The translations under genes were made by a program, and so were the position numbers. Source: Halomonas ramblicola (GTDB lineage Bacteria > Pseudomonadota > Gammaproteobacteria > Pseudomonadales > Halomonadaceae). Taken from it: a stretch of 64,000 nt of DNA. This document shows, piece after piece, positions 54,838 to 63,972 of this stretch; within the stretch, counting starts at the first letter, position 1, and every line of letters starts with the position of its first letter. The DNA lies in the NCBI RefSeq assembly GCF_030409215.1, contig NZ_JAUFPL010000004.1, positions 74,095 to 138,094 on the forward strand, read 5' to 3'. The notes beneath the pieces were generated by a model. The model saw only the letters and a list, made by a program, of their open reading frames with translations, did no database searches and was not told the origin of the DNA.

Positions 54838-55596
54838 TCACGGCCCCACGCCGAACAGCACCTGGGCCAGGTGCCCGGTGAGGAAGGCCAACCCCGCCGC
54901 GGCGCCGCCCATCAGCAGGGTGCGCAGGCCCGAGGCCAGCACCGGCCGGTGGTACACCAGGCTCTTGCCCATGCCGATCAGGAAGAACATCAGCCCCGCC
55001 ACGGCCAGGCTGGCCAGGAACTGCACGCCGGTGGCGAGCCCGGGGACCGCATAGGGCAGCAGCGGCATGGCCCCCACCACCAGGAAGGCCAGGAAGGTCA
55101 CCAGTCCCGAGCGCAGCGGGCTCAGCCCCGAGGTCTGCAGGCCATGCTCCTCGCGCAGCATGGTCTCCACCCACAGCTCGCGGTCGCTGCAGATGGTCGC
55201 CACCACCCGCTCCAGGACCTCGCCCTCGAAGCCCTTGCCGCGGAAGATCTGGCGGATCTCCTCGCGCTCGCCCTCGGGGACCGCCTCGATATGGCGGTGC
55301 TCGTCGCGGCGCACCCCCTCGAGGTGCTCGCGCTGGGCCTGGATCGCCTCGTAGTTGCTGATGGCCATGCTGAAGCCGTCGGCCAGCAGGTTGGCGAAGC
55401 CCAGCACCAGCGCCACCGTGGCCGAGAACCCCGCCCCGAAGGCCCCGGAGACCACGGCGAAGGTGGTCACGCAGCCGTCGATGCCGCCGAGGATGGCATC
55501 CGGCAGGCTCTGCCCGCCCGCCGGCTCGCGCAGCCGCCGGCGGATCGCCTCCGGGCGATGCTCCCGTTCCAGGGCCCTGCGTTGCTGGTCATCCAT
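54838..55596 (-). CDS. VIT1/CCC1 family iron/manganese transporter
   Basis: A 252-residue protein with GGQSLPDAILGGIDGCVTTFAVVSGAFGAG (key Asp and Gly residues of the first helix pair), FANLLADGFSMAISNYEA, a charged cytoplasmic helix region (EGEREEIRQIFRGKGF with acidic metal-binding residues) and three C-terminal membrane segments. This architecture is that of DUF125/VIT1 transporters that move Fe(II) or Mn(II). GGGAGG precedes the ATG. Convergent with the deacetylase gene. Confidence 0.86.
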   Translation of the reverse strand: MDDQQRRALEREHRPEAIRRRLREPAGGQSLPDAILGGIDGCVTTFAVVSGAFGAGFSATVALVLGFANLLADGFSMAISNYEAIQAQREHLEGVRRDEHRHIEAVPEGEREEIRQIFRGKGFEGEVLERVVATICSDRELWVETMLREEHGLQTSGLSPLRSGLVTFLAFLVVGAMPLLPYAVPGLATGVQFLASLAVAGLMFFLIGMGKSLVYHRPVLASGLRTLLMGGAAAGLAFLTGHLAQVLFGVGP

Positions 55597-55798
55597 GCTC
55601 GCCTCCCGTGGGGCTTTCCTGAAAGCTTGGCACAGCCCTCGCCTGCCGGCGGTCGGGCGCGCCGTGGTATGCTGCCGAGGCGGTGCCAGGGGAGCCGGAC
55701 GCCGGGTCATCTCCTCCTTCGCCGCCCCCGCACGGGCAGCACTGAACCCCGGGCAGGCCCCGGGGGTCGACAGTAGGCATTCAACAAGGAGCCTCTTC

Positions 55799-56389
55799 AT
55801 GACGGAACGCCCCGACGCCCCCCGCATCCTCGTCTTCGCCGGCAGCGCCCGTAGCGGCTCGTTCAACAAGCGGCTGGCGCGGCTGGCCGCCGAGAGCATC
55901 GAGGCCGCGGGCGGCCGCCCCACCTTCATCGACCTGCGCGACCACCCCATGCCGCTCTACGACGGCGACTTCGAGGCCACCCAGGGCCTGCCCGAGAACG
56001 CCCTGGTGCTGCGCCGCGGCCTGGCGGAGCACGATGGGCTGCTGATCGCCTCGCCCGAGTACAATGGCTTCATCACCCCGCTGCTCAAGAACACCATCGA
56101 CTGGCTCAGCCGCCCCCATGAGGGCGTGAGCGGCCTCAAGGCCTTCGAGGGCAAGCTGGCCGCGGTGGTTTCCGCCTCCCCCGGCGGGCTCGGCGGCATG
56201 CGCAGCCTGGCCCTGGCTCGCCAGCTGCTGACCAACATCGGCGTCACCGTGCTCCCCGACCAGCTCGCCGTGGCCCGTGCCGTCGACGCCTTCGACGACG
56301 CCGGCGGCCTGCGCGACGCCGCCCAGGCCGAGAAGCTCGACGCCATCTGCCGGCGCCTGGTGGACACCCTCGCCAGGCTGAAGGCCTAG
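55799..56389 (+). CDS. NADPH-dependent FMN reductase family protein
   Basis: Flavodoxin-fold protein of 196 residues: FMN phosphate-binding loop FAGSARSGSFNKRLA near residue 15 and the second FMN motif SPEYNGFITPLLKNTIDWLSR near 85. Members reduce quinones, azo dyes, chromate or FMN with NAD(P)H; the substrate is not defined. AAGGAG lies eight bases before the ATG. The M42 peptidase follows 59 bases later on the same strand. Confidence 0.9.
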   Translation: MTERPDAPRILVFAGSARSGSFNKRLARLAAESIEAAGGRPTFIDLRDHPMPLYDGDFEATQGLPENALVLRRGLAEHDGLLIASPEYNGFITPLLKNTIDWLSRPHEGVSGLKAFEGKLAAVVSASPGGLGGMRSLALARQLLTNIGVTVLPDQLAVARAVDAFDDAGGLRDAAQAEKLDAICRRLVDTLARLKA

Positions 56390-56448
56390 TCCGCTTCCAG
56401 CACCGCCGGTAGCTTCCTTCTTCACACGCCACAGACAGAGAGACGTTG

Positions 56449-57714
56449 ATGAGCGATACGACACCGCCCTGGTCCCAGCCCATGCCCGACGAGCAGTTTG
56501 CGCTGATGCGCGACATCCTGGCCGCTCCCAGCCCGGTGGGCCTGGAGGCCGCCATGACCTACGGCGTGCTCAAGCCCTACTTCGCGCGCTTCGCCCCGTC
56601 GGAGTGGCAACTGCACCAGTTCAAGGGCCACGCCGGCGTGGTGCTGGACACCCACCCGGGCCGCGACGACCTCTTCAAGGTGATGATCATCGGCCATGCC
56701 GACAAGATCCGCATGCAGGTGCGCTCCATCGGCGAGGACGGCAAGATCTGGATCAACAGCGACTCCTTCCTGCCCAACGTGCTGATCGGCCACGAGGTGA
56801 CGCTGTTCAGCGAGGACCCGCAGGCCCCCGGGCAGTACCGGGTCATCGAGGGCGGCACCGTGGAGGCGCTGGGCGCCATCCACTTCGCCGACCCCGCCGT
56901 GCGCGACGGCAGCAAGGGCATCAAGAAGGAGCAGCTCTATCTCGACCTGCAGATCCACGGCGAGAACAAGAAGCAGCAGGTGGAGAACCTGGGCGTGCGG
57001 CCCGGCGACACCATCATCCTCAACCGCCCCATCCGCCAGGGCTTCAGCCCCGACACCTTCTACGGCGCCTACCTGGACAACGGCCTGGGCTGCTTCGTCA
57101 CCGCCGAGGTGGCAAGGCTGATCGCCGAGGCGGGCGGCACCGACAGGGTGCGGGTCATGTTCGCCATCGCCAGCTACGAGGAGATCGGTCGCTTCGGCAG
57201 CCGCGTGCTGGCCGGCGAGCTGCGCCCCGACGCCATCATCGCCGTGGACGTCAACCACGACTACGTGGCCGCCCCCGGCATCGGCGACCGGCGCATGCAG
57301 CCGCTGGAGATGGGCAAGGGCTTCACCCTGTCGGTGGGCGCCATCGCCAGCGAGCAGCTCAACCGCCTCATCGAGAGCACCGCCCGCGAGCACGGCATTC
57401 CCATGCAGCGCGACATCGTGGGGGTGGACACCGGTACCGACGGCATGGCCGGAGTGCTCGCCTCGGTGGACTGCGCCGCCACCTCCATCGGCTTCCCGAT
57501 CCGCAACATGCACACCATCTCGGAGAGCGGCAACAGCCGGGACGTGCTGGCGGCCATCCACGCCATCACCCGCAGCGTGCAGGCCCTGGACGCCCTGCCC
57601 GACCCGCACCGGGAGTTCCGCGACAACCATCCGCGCCTGGACCGGGCCGGGGCGCTGGGCCACCAAGGGGCGGAGAAGCCGGAGCAGGACGCCGGGTCGA
57701 AGAACGCCGAGTAG
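56449..57714 (+). CDS. M42 family metallopeptidase, NAGGN-associated type
   Basis: A 421-residue M42 aminopeptidase-like hydrolase. Metal ligands and catalytic residues are visible: IIGHADKIRMQV (His), YGAYLDNGLG (bridging Asp), ASYEEIG (Glu pair), AVDVNHDYVA (Asp) and IRNMHTISE (His). Length and the NKKQQVENLGVRPGD region resemble the M42 protein encoded with the osmoprotectant dipeptide N-acetylglutaminylglutamine amide. The synthase genes of that system are not in the window, so the link is tentative. I use the ATG at 56449 rather than the TTG one codon earlier. Confidence 0.85.
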   Translation: MSDTTPPWSQPMPDEQFALMRDILAAPSPVGLEAAMTYGVLKPYFARFAPSEWQLHQFKGHAGVVLDTHPGRDDLFKVMIIGHADKIRMQVRSIGEDGKIWINSDSFLPNVLIGHEVTLFSEDPQAPGQYRVIEGGTVEALGAIHFADPAVRDGSKGIKKEQLYLDLQIHGENKKQQVENLGVRPGDTIILNRPIRQGFSPDTFYGAYLDNGLGCFVTAEVARLIAEAGGTDRVRVMFAIASYEEIGRFGSRVLAGELRPDAIIAVDVNHDYVAAPGIGDRRMQPLEMGKGFTLSVGAIASEQLNRLIESTAREHGIPMQRDIVGVDTGTDGMAGVLASVDCAATSIGFPIRNMHTISESGNSRDVLAAIHAITRSVQALDALPDPHREFRDNHPRLDRAGALGHQGAEKPEQDAGSKNAE

Positions 57715-57738
57715 CGGAGTGCCGAACGAATGACAGCC

Positions 57739-57762
57739 GGGGCGGGCCAGCGGGCCCGCCCC
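57739..57762 (+). terminator. terminator after the M42 peptidase gene
   Basis: A ten-pair stem GGGGCGGGCC / GGCCCGCCCC with a four-base loop, 24 bases after the stop and followed by TGTCGTTTCTTCC. A second small hairpin CCCCG-TTTTT-CGGGG (57778-57792) abuts the stop of the convergent gene. Confidence 0.7.
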
Positions 57763-57793
57763 TGTCGTTTCTTCCTGCCCCGTTTTTCGGGGC

Positions 57794-58693
57794 CTATCCC
57801 TTCAGCGACGCGGCGAGCGACTGCGCCAGTACCGGCGCCATGGCGATGGCGTTGCTCGCATGGGCGATGCAATCGGTACTCCACACCTCGCCGACGCCGG
57901 CGGCACGGATCACCTCGACGGCATCGCCGGCGAAGAGCGCATGGGTGACGGCCACGTCCACGGACCGGGCACCGGCGGCGAGCAGCGCCTCGGCGGCCCG
58001 GGCCACGGTATGGCCGGAGCTGGCCACGTCGTCCATCAGCACCACCTCCCGACCGGCCACCTCGATGTCGGGCAGCGCGATGGTGACGTCGCGGTCGCCG
58101 TGGCGCACCTTGCGACACACGCCATGGTCGAAGCCGGTGGTCGCCGCGGCCTGGCGCACCCATTGCCCGGCCTCCTCGTCGGGACCGATCAGCAACGGGT
58201 TCTCGTGCCTGTCGGCGATCAGCTCGGCGAGCCGCGGCGCACCGGACAGCGCGACGGCATGCCCGATGGGGATCGCCTGGTCGAGACGCTCGATGCGGTG
58301 CAGGTGCGGGTCCACGGTGATCACGGCATCGAACAGCTCGGCGAGGAAGCCACCGACGAGGGTCTGGCTGACAATCTCGCCGGGATGGAAGGCGATGTCC
58401 TGGCGCATGTAGGCGAGATACGGCGCCACCAGCACCAGGCGCCCGACGCCCTGGGCGCGCGCATGGCGGGCCACCAGCAGCAGCTCGACCAGCTTGTCGT
58501 TGGGACGGTCGAGGCTGCGGTAGATCCCCAGGGTCGCCGGGAAGCCCCCCGCCTCGGCGAAGGGCAGGGTCAGCTTGAGCTCCGCGTCGGGGAAGCGGTG
58601 GCACGCCACCGGATGCGCCGCGAGGCCAGCAGCCTCGGCCAGGCGTCGGGCCGGGGCGGCCTCGTCGGGGAAGTAGAGCAGTGCTGTGTCCAT
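57794..58693 (-). CDS. PRPP synthetase-like protein
   Basis: A 299-residue ribose-phosphate pyrophosphokinase homologue with two phosphoribosyltransferase-like domains. Visible: FPDAELKLTLP, LVAPYLAYMRQDIAFHPGE (key Arg-Gln-Asp), TVDPHLHRIERL and the PRPP loop VVLMDDVASSGHTVARA. The loop reads DDVASSGHT rather than the DDxxDTGGT of main Prs enzymes, and it is shorter than Prs (about 315). This divergent branch may phosphorylate another sugar or serve a salvage route. GGAG is five bases before the ATG at 58693. Confidence 0.83.
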   Translation of the reverse strand: MDTALLYFPDEAAPARRLAEAAGLAAHPVACHRFPDAELKLTLPFAEAGGFPATLGIYRSLDRPNDKLVELLLVARHARAQGVGRLVLVAPYLAYMRQDIAFHPGEIVSQTLVGGFLAELFDAVITVDPHLHRIERLDQAIPIGHAVALSGAPRLAELIADRHENPLLIGPDEEAGQWVRQAAATTGFDHGVCRKVRHGDRDVTIALPDIEVAGREVVLMDDVASSGHTVARAAEALLAAGARSVDVAVTHALFAGDAVEVIRAAGVGEVWSTDCIAHASNAIAMAPVLAQSLAASLKG

Positions 58694-58944
58694 CATATCT
58701 CCATGACCGGCCGATCGGCGCCTTGCCACCCTGCCGCACCGAGGTGGCATGATCCTATCAAGGGTAGCGGCCACGCCCCCTTGCCGACACCGGGAGGCGC
58801 GGCGAATCAGCAACATCAATTCTACTCATTGAGCATCGTCATTCATTAGCAACGCCTATAGATGCCGGGCTTTGCTAAGATCAGATGACCCGAGTGAGGC
58901 GATGCGTCGCACCTGGCCGGGAGGGCAACCGAAGGAGACGCCAC

Positions 58945-59610
58945 TTGGAACTGATCCTGTATGCGCTGGACAATTTCGACCTGCTGCTCGCCCGTACCCT
59001 CGAGCACATCTCCCTGGTGGGCGTGGCCGTGGGAATCGCCACCCTGACCGGCGTGCCCATCGGCATCGCCATCACCCGGAGCGAGCGACTGGCCCGGGCG
59101 GTGCTCTACGTGGCCTCGATCATCGTCACCATTCCCTCGATCGCCCTGTTCGGCATCATGATCCCGGTGCTCTCGCTGATCGGCCAGGGCATCGGCTACC
59201 TGCCGGCGGTGATCGCCGTGCTGCTCTACTCCCAACTGCCGATCATCCGCAACACCTACACGGCCATCAACAACGTCGACCCGGCCCTGCGCGAGGCCGC
59301 CCGCGGCATCGGCATGAGCCCCAACCAGCGCCTGCGCATGGTGGAGATCCCGCTGGCCGTGCCGGTGATCATGGCCGGGGTCAGGACGGCGGTAGTGCTC
59401 AATATCGGGGTGATGGCCATCGCCGCCTACATCGGCGCCGGGGGCCTGGGCACCTTCATCAGCCGCGGCATCTCGCAGTCCGACCCGCGCCAGCTGATCG
59501 TCGGCGCCGTGGCGGTCAGCCTGCTGGCGATCGTCGTCGACTACACCCTGCTCTACGTGCAGAAGCGACTCACTCCCAGGGGCATGGAGGCCGCCGCCAC
59601 CACCCCCTGA
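58945..59610 (+). CDS. osmoprotectant ABC transporter permease (first)
   Basis: A 221-residue OpuCB/ProW-type permease with five or six membrane segments and the EAA-like motif NVDPALREAARGIGMSPNQRLRMVEIPLA, typical of glycine-betaine/choline permeases. The start is a TTG at 58945 with AAGGAG seven bases upstream; no ATG in frame gives a full-length protein. First gene of a four-gene operon with the ATPase 36 bases downstream. Confidence 0.9.
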   Translation: MELILYALDNFDLLLARTLEHISLVGVAVGIATLTGVPIGIAITRSERLARAVLYVASIIVTIPSIALFGIMIPVLSLIGQGIGYLPAVIAVLLYSQLPIIRNTYTAINNVDPALREAARGIGMSPNQRLRMVEIPLAVPVIMAGVRTAVVLNIGVMAIAAYIGAGGLGTFISRGISQSDPRQLIVGAVAVSLLAIVVDYTLLYVQKRLTPRGMEAAATTP

Positions 59611-59646
59611 GCCGGCCCCGACGCCACCGCAGACAAGGACACGCGC

Positions 59647-60807
59647 ATGATCCGACTCGATAACCTGACCAAGGTCTTCGATACGCCCAAGGGCGCCGTG
59701 GTCGCCGCCGACCATATCGACATGGAGGTGCCGGCCGGCGAGATCTGCATCCTGCTCGGCCCCTCCGGCTGCGGCAAGACCACCACCCTGAAGATGATCA
59801 ACCGCATCATCACCCCCTCCTCGGGCAAGGTGTTCATCGACGGCGAGGACACCACCGGCATGGACACCCAGACCCTGCGCCGCAACATCGGCTACGTGAT
59901 CCAGCAGATCGGCCTGTTCCCCAACATGACCATCGAGGAGAACATCACGGTGGTGCCCCGGCTGCTGGGCTGGGACAAGGCGAAGTACAGGGCGCGGGCG
60001 CGCGAGATGATGGCGATGATCGCCATGGAGCCGGACGCTTTCCTCAAGCGCTTCCCCAGCGAACTCTCCGGCGGCCAGCAGCAGCGCATCGGCGTGGCCC
60101 GGGCGCTGGCCGCCGACCCGCCGGTGATGCTGATGGACGAGCCCTTCGGCGCCATCGACCCGATCAACCGCGCGGTGATCCAGGACGAGTTCCTCAAGAT
60201 GCAGCAGGAGCTCAACAAGACCATCATGTTCGTCAGCCACGACATCGACGAGGCGATCAAGATGGGCGACCGCATCTCGGTGTTCCGCGAGGGCAAGCTG
60301 GTGCAGTACTCCACCCCGGACGAACTGCTGGCGGCGCCCCGCAACGCCTTCGTGGAATCCTTCCTCGGCGAGGACCGCGCGCTGAAGCGCCTCAACCTGG
60401 TCAAGGTGCACGAGGTGGTCTCCGACGAGATCGGCACCGTGACGCCCGGCGACACCCTGCAGACGGCACTCGCCCGCATCGACGACTTCGGCTACCAGAA
60501 CTCCATCCTGATGGTGAACGACCAGCGCCAGCCGGTGGGGCTGATCTCCCGCGCCGTGGCGCGCACCACCCGCGGCTACTGCCGCGACCACTTCCAGCAC
60601 GTGCCGGCCACCGTCAACCTCGACGACGACCTGCGCAAGGTGGCCTCGCTGATGTTCTCCCAGGACACCACCTGGCTGCCCTGCGTGGACGACGACGGCC
60701 GGGTGTGCGGGCAGATCACCCAGCGCGCCATGACCCACCACCTGGGGGCCCGCTTCCGCTCCCGCGAGGCGGGCGCCCTCGACGCCGACGCCGCCGGGGA
60801 GGCGTGA
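59647..60807 (+). CDS. osmoprotectant ABC transporter ATPase with CBS domains
   Basis: A 386-residue OpuCA-type ATPase. Walker A GPSGCGKTT, Q-loop VIQQIGLFPNMTI, signature LSGGQQQRIGVARAL, Walker B VMLMDEPFGAIDP, switch histidine in FVSHDIDEA. From about residue 255 two CBS motifs follow (SILMVNDQRQPVGLISRAV and WLPCVDDDGRVCGQITQRAM), which in OpuA sense ionic strength at the membrane. Sits between the two permease genes. Confidence 0.93.
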   Translation: MIRLDNLTKVFDTPKGAVVAADHIDMEVPAGEICILLGPSGCGKTTTLKMINRIITPSSGKVFIDGEDTTGMDTQTLRRNIGYVIQQIGLFPNMTIEENITVVPRLLGWDKAKYRARAREMMAMIAMEPDAFLKRFPSELSGGQQQRIGVARALAADPPVMLMDEPFGAIDPINRAVIQDEFLKMQQELNKTIMFVSHDIDEAIKMGDRISVFREGKLVQYSTPDELLAAPRNAFVESFLGEDRALKRLNLVKVHEVVSDEIGTVTPGDTLQTALARIDDFGYQNSILMVNDQRQPVGLISRAVARTTRGYCRDHFQHVPATVNLDDDLRKVASLMFSQDTTWLPCVDDDGRVCGQITQRAMTHHLGARFRSREAGALDADAAGEA

Positions 60808-60811
60808 GCCC

Positions 60812-61543
60812 ATGCCCATCCAGAGCCTGAAGGGCGCCCTGCGCGCACTGCTGCTGGTGGCGATCTTCTTCGCCGGGGTGTGGAGCCAGTCGAGCGGGGT
60901 GATCGACGGCTTCCTGTGGTACCTGCCCGACGTCCAGTACCTGGCGGTGCAGCACCTGTGGCTCACCGCGATCTCCGGTTGCCTGGCCATCGCCGTGGCC
61001 ATCCCCCTGGGGATCGTGCTCTCGCGACCCAGCATGGCGCGCTTCGCCGAGAGCCTGATGCAGGTGCTCAACGTGGGCACCACCATCCCCACCCTGGCGG
61101 TGCTGGCACTCTCCATGAGCTTCCTGGGCATCGGCACGGTCCCGGCGATCTTCGGCCTGTTCGTCGCTACCCTGCTGCCGATCGCCCGCAACACCTATGC
61201 TGGTCTCAAGGGCGTCGATCCGGCGCTGATGGAGGCCGCCGCCGGCATCGGCATGTCGCCCGCCCAGCGCCTGCTCAGGGTCGAGCTGCCCAACGCCCTC
61301 TACGTGATCTTCGCCGGCATCCGCACGGCCCTGTCCATCAACGTGGGCACCGTACCGCTGGCCTTCCTGATCGGCGCCGGCGGCCTCGGCGAGCTGATCT
61401 TCACCGGCATCGACCTCTACGACCCGGTGATGATGCTCTCCGGCGCCATCCCCACGGCCCTGCTGGCGATCGTGGTCGACGCCCTCGTCGCCACCGTCGC
61501 CTTCCTGGTGGTGCCACGCGGCGTCAACCCGTCCCGGGCCTGA
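60812..61543 (+). CDS. osmoprotectant ABC transporter permease (second)
   Basis: A 243-residue permease homologous to the first: TTIPTLAVLALSMSFLGIGTVPAI, GVDPALMEAAAGIGMSPAQRLLRVELPNALY and VGTVPLAFLIGAGGLGELIF. It starts four bases after the ATPase stop. Two different permeases form the membrane channel, as in OpuC systems. Confidence 0.91.
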   Translation: MPIQSLKGALRALLLVAIFFAGVWSQSSGVIDGFLWYLPDVQYLAVQHLWLTAISGCLAIAVAIPLGIVLSRPSMARFAESLMQVLNVGTTIPTLAVLALSMSFLGIGTVPAIFGLFVATLLPIARNTYAGLKGVDPALMEAAAGIGMSPAQRLLRVELPNALYVIFAGIRTALSINVGTVPLAFLIGAGGLGELIFTGIDLYDPVMMLSGAIPTALLAIVVDALVATVAFLVVPRGVNPSRA

Positions 61544-61574
61544 TGCCCCTGCATGCAACGAGAGGAGAACCCCC

Positions 61575-62456
61575 ATGAAACGCCTGATGACGACCCTCGC
61601 CGGCCTGGCCATGGCCGGCTCGCTGGCCACCGCCCAGGCCCAGGAGATCGTGGTCGGTGGCAAGAACTTCACCGAGCAACAGATCCTGGCCAGCATGACC
61701 ACCCAGTACCTCGAGGGGCTGGGCTACGACGTCGACAGCCGCGCCGGCATGGGCTCCGCCGTGCTGCGCCAGGCCCAGGAGAACGGCCAGATCGACCTCT
61801 ACTGGGAGTACACCGGCACCTCGCTGATCAACTACAACGACGTCACCGAGTCCCTCTCGCCCGAGGAGACCTACCAGCGGGTCAAGGAACTCGACGGCGA
61901 GAAGGGACTGGTATGGCTCGAGCCCTCGGCGGCCAACAACACCTATGCCCTGGCCATGCGTCAGGAGAGTGTCGCGGAGACCGGCATCGAAACCCTCGGC
62001 CAGCTGGCCCAGGCGGTCAACGACGGCGAGGAGCTCAGCTTCGCCATGAACGCCGAGTTCTATGCCCGGGAGGACGGCTGGCGTCCGTTGCAGGAGGCCT
62101 ACGACTTCCGGGTGAACCGCGGCGACATCAAGCGCATGGACTCCGGCCTGGTCTACCAGGCGCTGCGTGACGGCGAGGTGGACGTGGGCCTGGTGTTCGC
62201 CACCGACGGGCGCATCCCCGCCTTCGACTTCCATGTACTGGAGGACGACCAGGGCTTCTTCCCGGCCTACGCCCTGACCCCGGTGGTGCGCCAGGAGACC
62301 CTGGAGGCGCACCCGGAGCTCGAGGAACAGATGAACGCCCTCTCGGCGCTGCTCGACGACGACACCATGGCCGAGCTCAACGCCAGCGTGGACGTCGACC
62401 GCGAGACCATCGAGGACGTGGCCCAGGCCTTCCTGGAGGACAATGACCTGCTGTGA
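61575..62456 (+). CDS. osmoprotectant-binding periplasmic protein
   Basis: A 293-residue OpuCC/ProX-type binding protein with a signal peptide (residues about 1-23, ending AQAQ). Characteristic stretches: VVGGKNFTEQQILASM at the start of the mature domain, GQIDLYWEYTGTSLINYN and EVDVGLVFATDGRIP. Likely ligands are glycine betaine, choline, carnitine or related solutes; aromatic-cage residues include the Trp-Glu-Tyr. AGAGGAG precedes the ATG. Last gene of the operon. Confidence 0.92.
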   Translation: MKRLMTTLAGLAMAGSLATAQAQEIVVGGKNFTEQQILASMTTQYLEGLGYDVDSRAGMGSAVLRQAQENGQIDLYWEYTGTSLINYNDVTESLSPEETYQRVKELDGEKGLVWLEPSAANNTYALAMRQESVAETGIETLGQLAQAVNDGEELSFAMNAEFYAREDGWRPLQEAYDFRVNRGDIKRMDSGLVYQALRDGEVDVGLVFATDGRIPAFDFHVLEDDQGFFPAYALTPVVRQETLEAHPELEEQMNALSALLDDDTMAELNASVDVDRETIEDVAQAFLEDNDLL

Positions 62457-62503
62457 CCGCCCGCCCACGGCTGGCATAATGCCGGCCAAGCGTGCCAGAC
62501 CGG

Positions 62504-62527
62504 AAGGGCCGCCCGCGGGCGGCCCTT
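62504..62527 (+). terminator. hairpin after the osmoprotectant operon
   Basis: AAGGGCCGCC (62504-62513) pairs with GGCGGCCCTT (62518-62527) across a four-base loop, 48 bases after the operon stop and just before the next gene. T-run absent, so termination may be partial. Confidence 0.55.
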
Positions 62528-62547
62528 CGCGTACCGGGAGCCGAGCG

Positions 62548-63390
62548 ATGCACTACCAGGATCGTCTGCAGGTGGGCGCCGCCCAGATCAATGCCACCCT
62601 CGGCCGGGTGGACACCAACCTGGAACACCACCTCGAGGTGATCGCCGAGGCCCGCGCGCGTCGGCTGGAGTTGCTGGTGTTCCCGGAGCTCTCGCTGACC
62701 GGCTACGGCCTGGGCGGCGGCGTGATGCAGGTGGCCATGCCCCTGGAGGACCCGCGCCTCGCCCGGCTGGCCCGGGCCGCCGGCGAGATGCAGACGGTGG
62801 TGGGCTTCGTCGAGGAGGCCAGCCCCGGCGAGTACTACAACGCCCTGGCCATCCTCCAGGACGGCGAGCTCGTCGCGGTGCACCGCAAGCTCAACCTGCC
62901 CACCTACGGCGGGCTCGAGGAGGGCAAGTGGTTCGCCCACGGAAGCCGGCTCACCGAGGTGACGGTGCGCCCCGGCTGGTCGGCCACCCAGCTGATCTGC
63001 GCCGACCTGTGGAACCCCGCCCTGGTGCACGCCGCCCTGCTGCCCCGCCCCACCGTGCTCTGCGCGCCGATCAACTCGGCCAGCGGCATCGTCAGCGAGG
63101 AGTTCTCCAACGAGCAGAACTGGGCGCTCAACCTGCGCTTCTACGCCATGACCTACGGCACCCCGGTGATCATGGCCAACCGCTACGGCCCCGAGGGCGC
63201 GAGCCACTTCTGGGGCGGCTCGCGCATCCTCGGCCCGCGCGGCGAACTGCTGGCCGAGGCCGAGGGCCGCGAGATGCTGATCACCGCCGAGCTCACGCGC
63301 ATCGCCATCGCCCGCGCCCGCTTCGAGCTGCCCACCCACCGCGACGCCGACACCCCGTTGATCCGCGAATTGATGGCCGGCTATCGCTGA
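62548..63390 (+). CDS. carbon-nitrogen hydrolase (nitrilase superfamily)
   Basis: A 280-residue nitrilase-fold amidohydrolase. The catalytic triad is visible: Glu in VFPELSLTGYG, Lys in VHRKLNLPTYG and Cys in QLICADLWNP. The active-site region resembles the glutaminase domain of NAD synthetases and omega-amidases. Substrate unknown. GGGAG lies seven bases before the ATG; the in-frame sequence before it overlaps the terminator and is not used. It follows the osmoprotectant operon but is probably a separate unit. Confidence 0.88.
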   Translation: MHYQDRLQVGAAQINATLGRVDTNLEHHLEVIAEARARRLELLVFPELSLTGYGLGGGVMQVAMPLEDPRLARLARAAGEMQTVVGFVEEASPGEYYNALAILQDGELVAVHRKLNLPTYGGLEEGKWFAHGSRLTEVTVRPGWSATQLICADLWNPALVHAALLPRPTVLCAPINSASGIVSEEFSNEQNWALNLRFYAMTYGTPVIMANRYGPEGASHFWGGSRILGPRGELLAEAEGREMLITAELTRIAIARARFELPTHRDADTPLIRELMAGYR

Positions 63391-63400
63391 GGGCGGCCGT

Positions 63401-63775
63401 TCACCGCGGCAGGCGCCCCTCCCGCTCCAGCCGGCGCCGCACCCAGCGGTCGTACCACCAGCGCAGCACCTCCTTGAGCCCCGGCAGGCCGATCAGCCAG
63501 CCCAGCGGCTTGAGCCGGGGTACCCGCCGCATCAGCATGATGTAGGCATCGATGCCCTCGACGAGGCGCCCATCGTCCTCCTCCACGTGCAGCGAGAGCA
63601 GCGCCGCCTGCGGATCGACGCCCTTGGCGCGCAGCGTCTCCCGGTGCTCGGTCACGTCGCACCAGTGCACCGCCTCCCCCGCCTCGCCGGCCCAGCGCTC
63701 GTAACGCGCCCGGTCGCGGCGACAGACGGGGCAGGCCCCGTCGTAGTAAACCCTCAAGGTTCTCGTGTCAGACAT
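63401..63775 (-). CDS. thiol-disulfide oxidoreductase DCC family protein (DUF393)
   Basis: A 124-residue protein with the DCC motif YYDGACPVCRRD at residues 10-21 (Asp12, Cys15, Cys18), a thioredoxin-like active site. The C-terminal part is GIDAYIMLMRRVPRLKPLGWLIGLPG. Function within the family is unproven but redox activity is likely. Its stop lies ten bases from the end of the convergent hydrolase gene. Confidence 0.9.
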   Translation of the reverse strand: MSDTRTLRVYYDGACPVCRRDRARYERWAGEAGEAVHWCDVTEHRETLRAKGVDPQAALLSLHVEEDDGRLVEGIDAYIMLMRRVPRLKPLGWLIGLPGLKEVLRWWYDRWVRRRLEREGRLPR

Positions 63776-63972
63776 CCCGACCTCCTCGGCAGGCCGCTAT
63801 CTCGATCTGTCCACGCGGCCAACCTCACCGTCGATCATGAGGGATACGCCGGTGCCATGAAAACCACCGATGGCGATGCCGCACTCGGCGGTCCATCACC
63901 CCCAGTGTCAGGATGAGTGTCGTGTCCTCTGGTACCCTGTTCTTAAAACCCAGGGGGCGATAGGAGCTGCTC
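63776..63972. other. intergenic region before the right edge
   Basis: No gene seen. If the partial frame at 63973 is a transposase, the left end of its element should fall here, perhaps near 63915-63950, but the partner terminal repeat lies outside the window so this cannot be confirmed. Confidence 0.3.
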
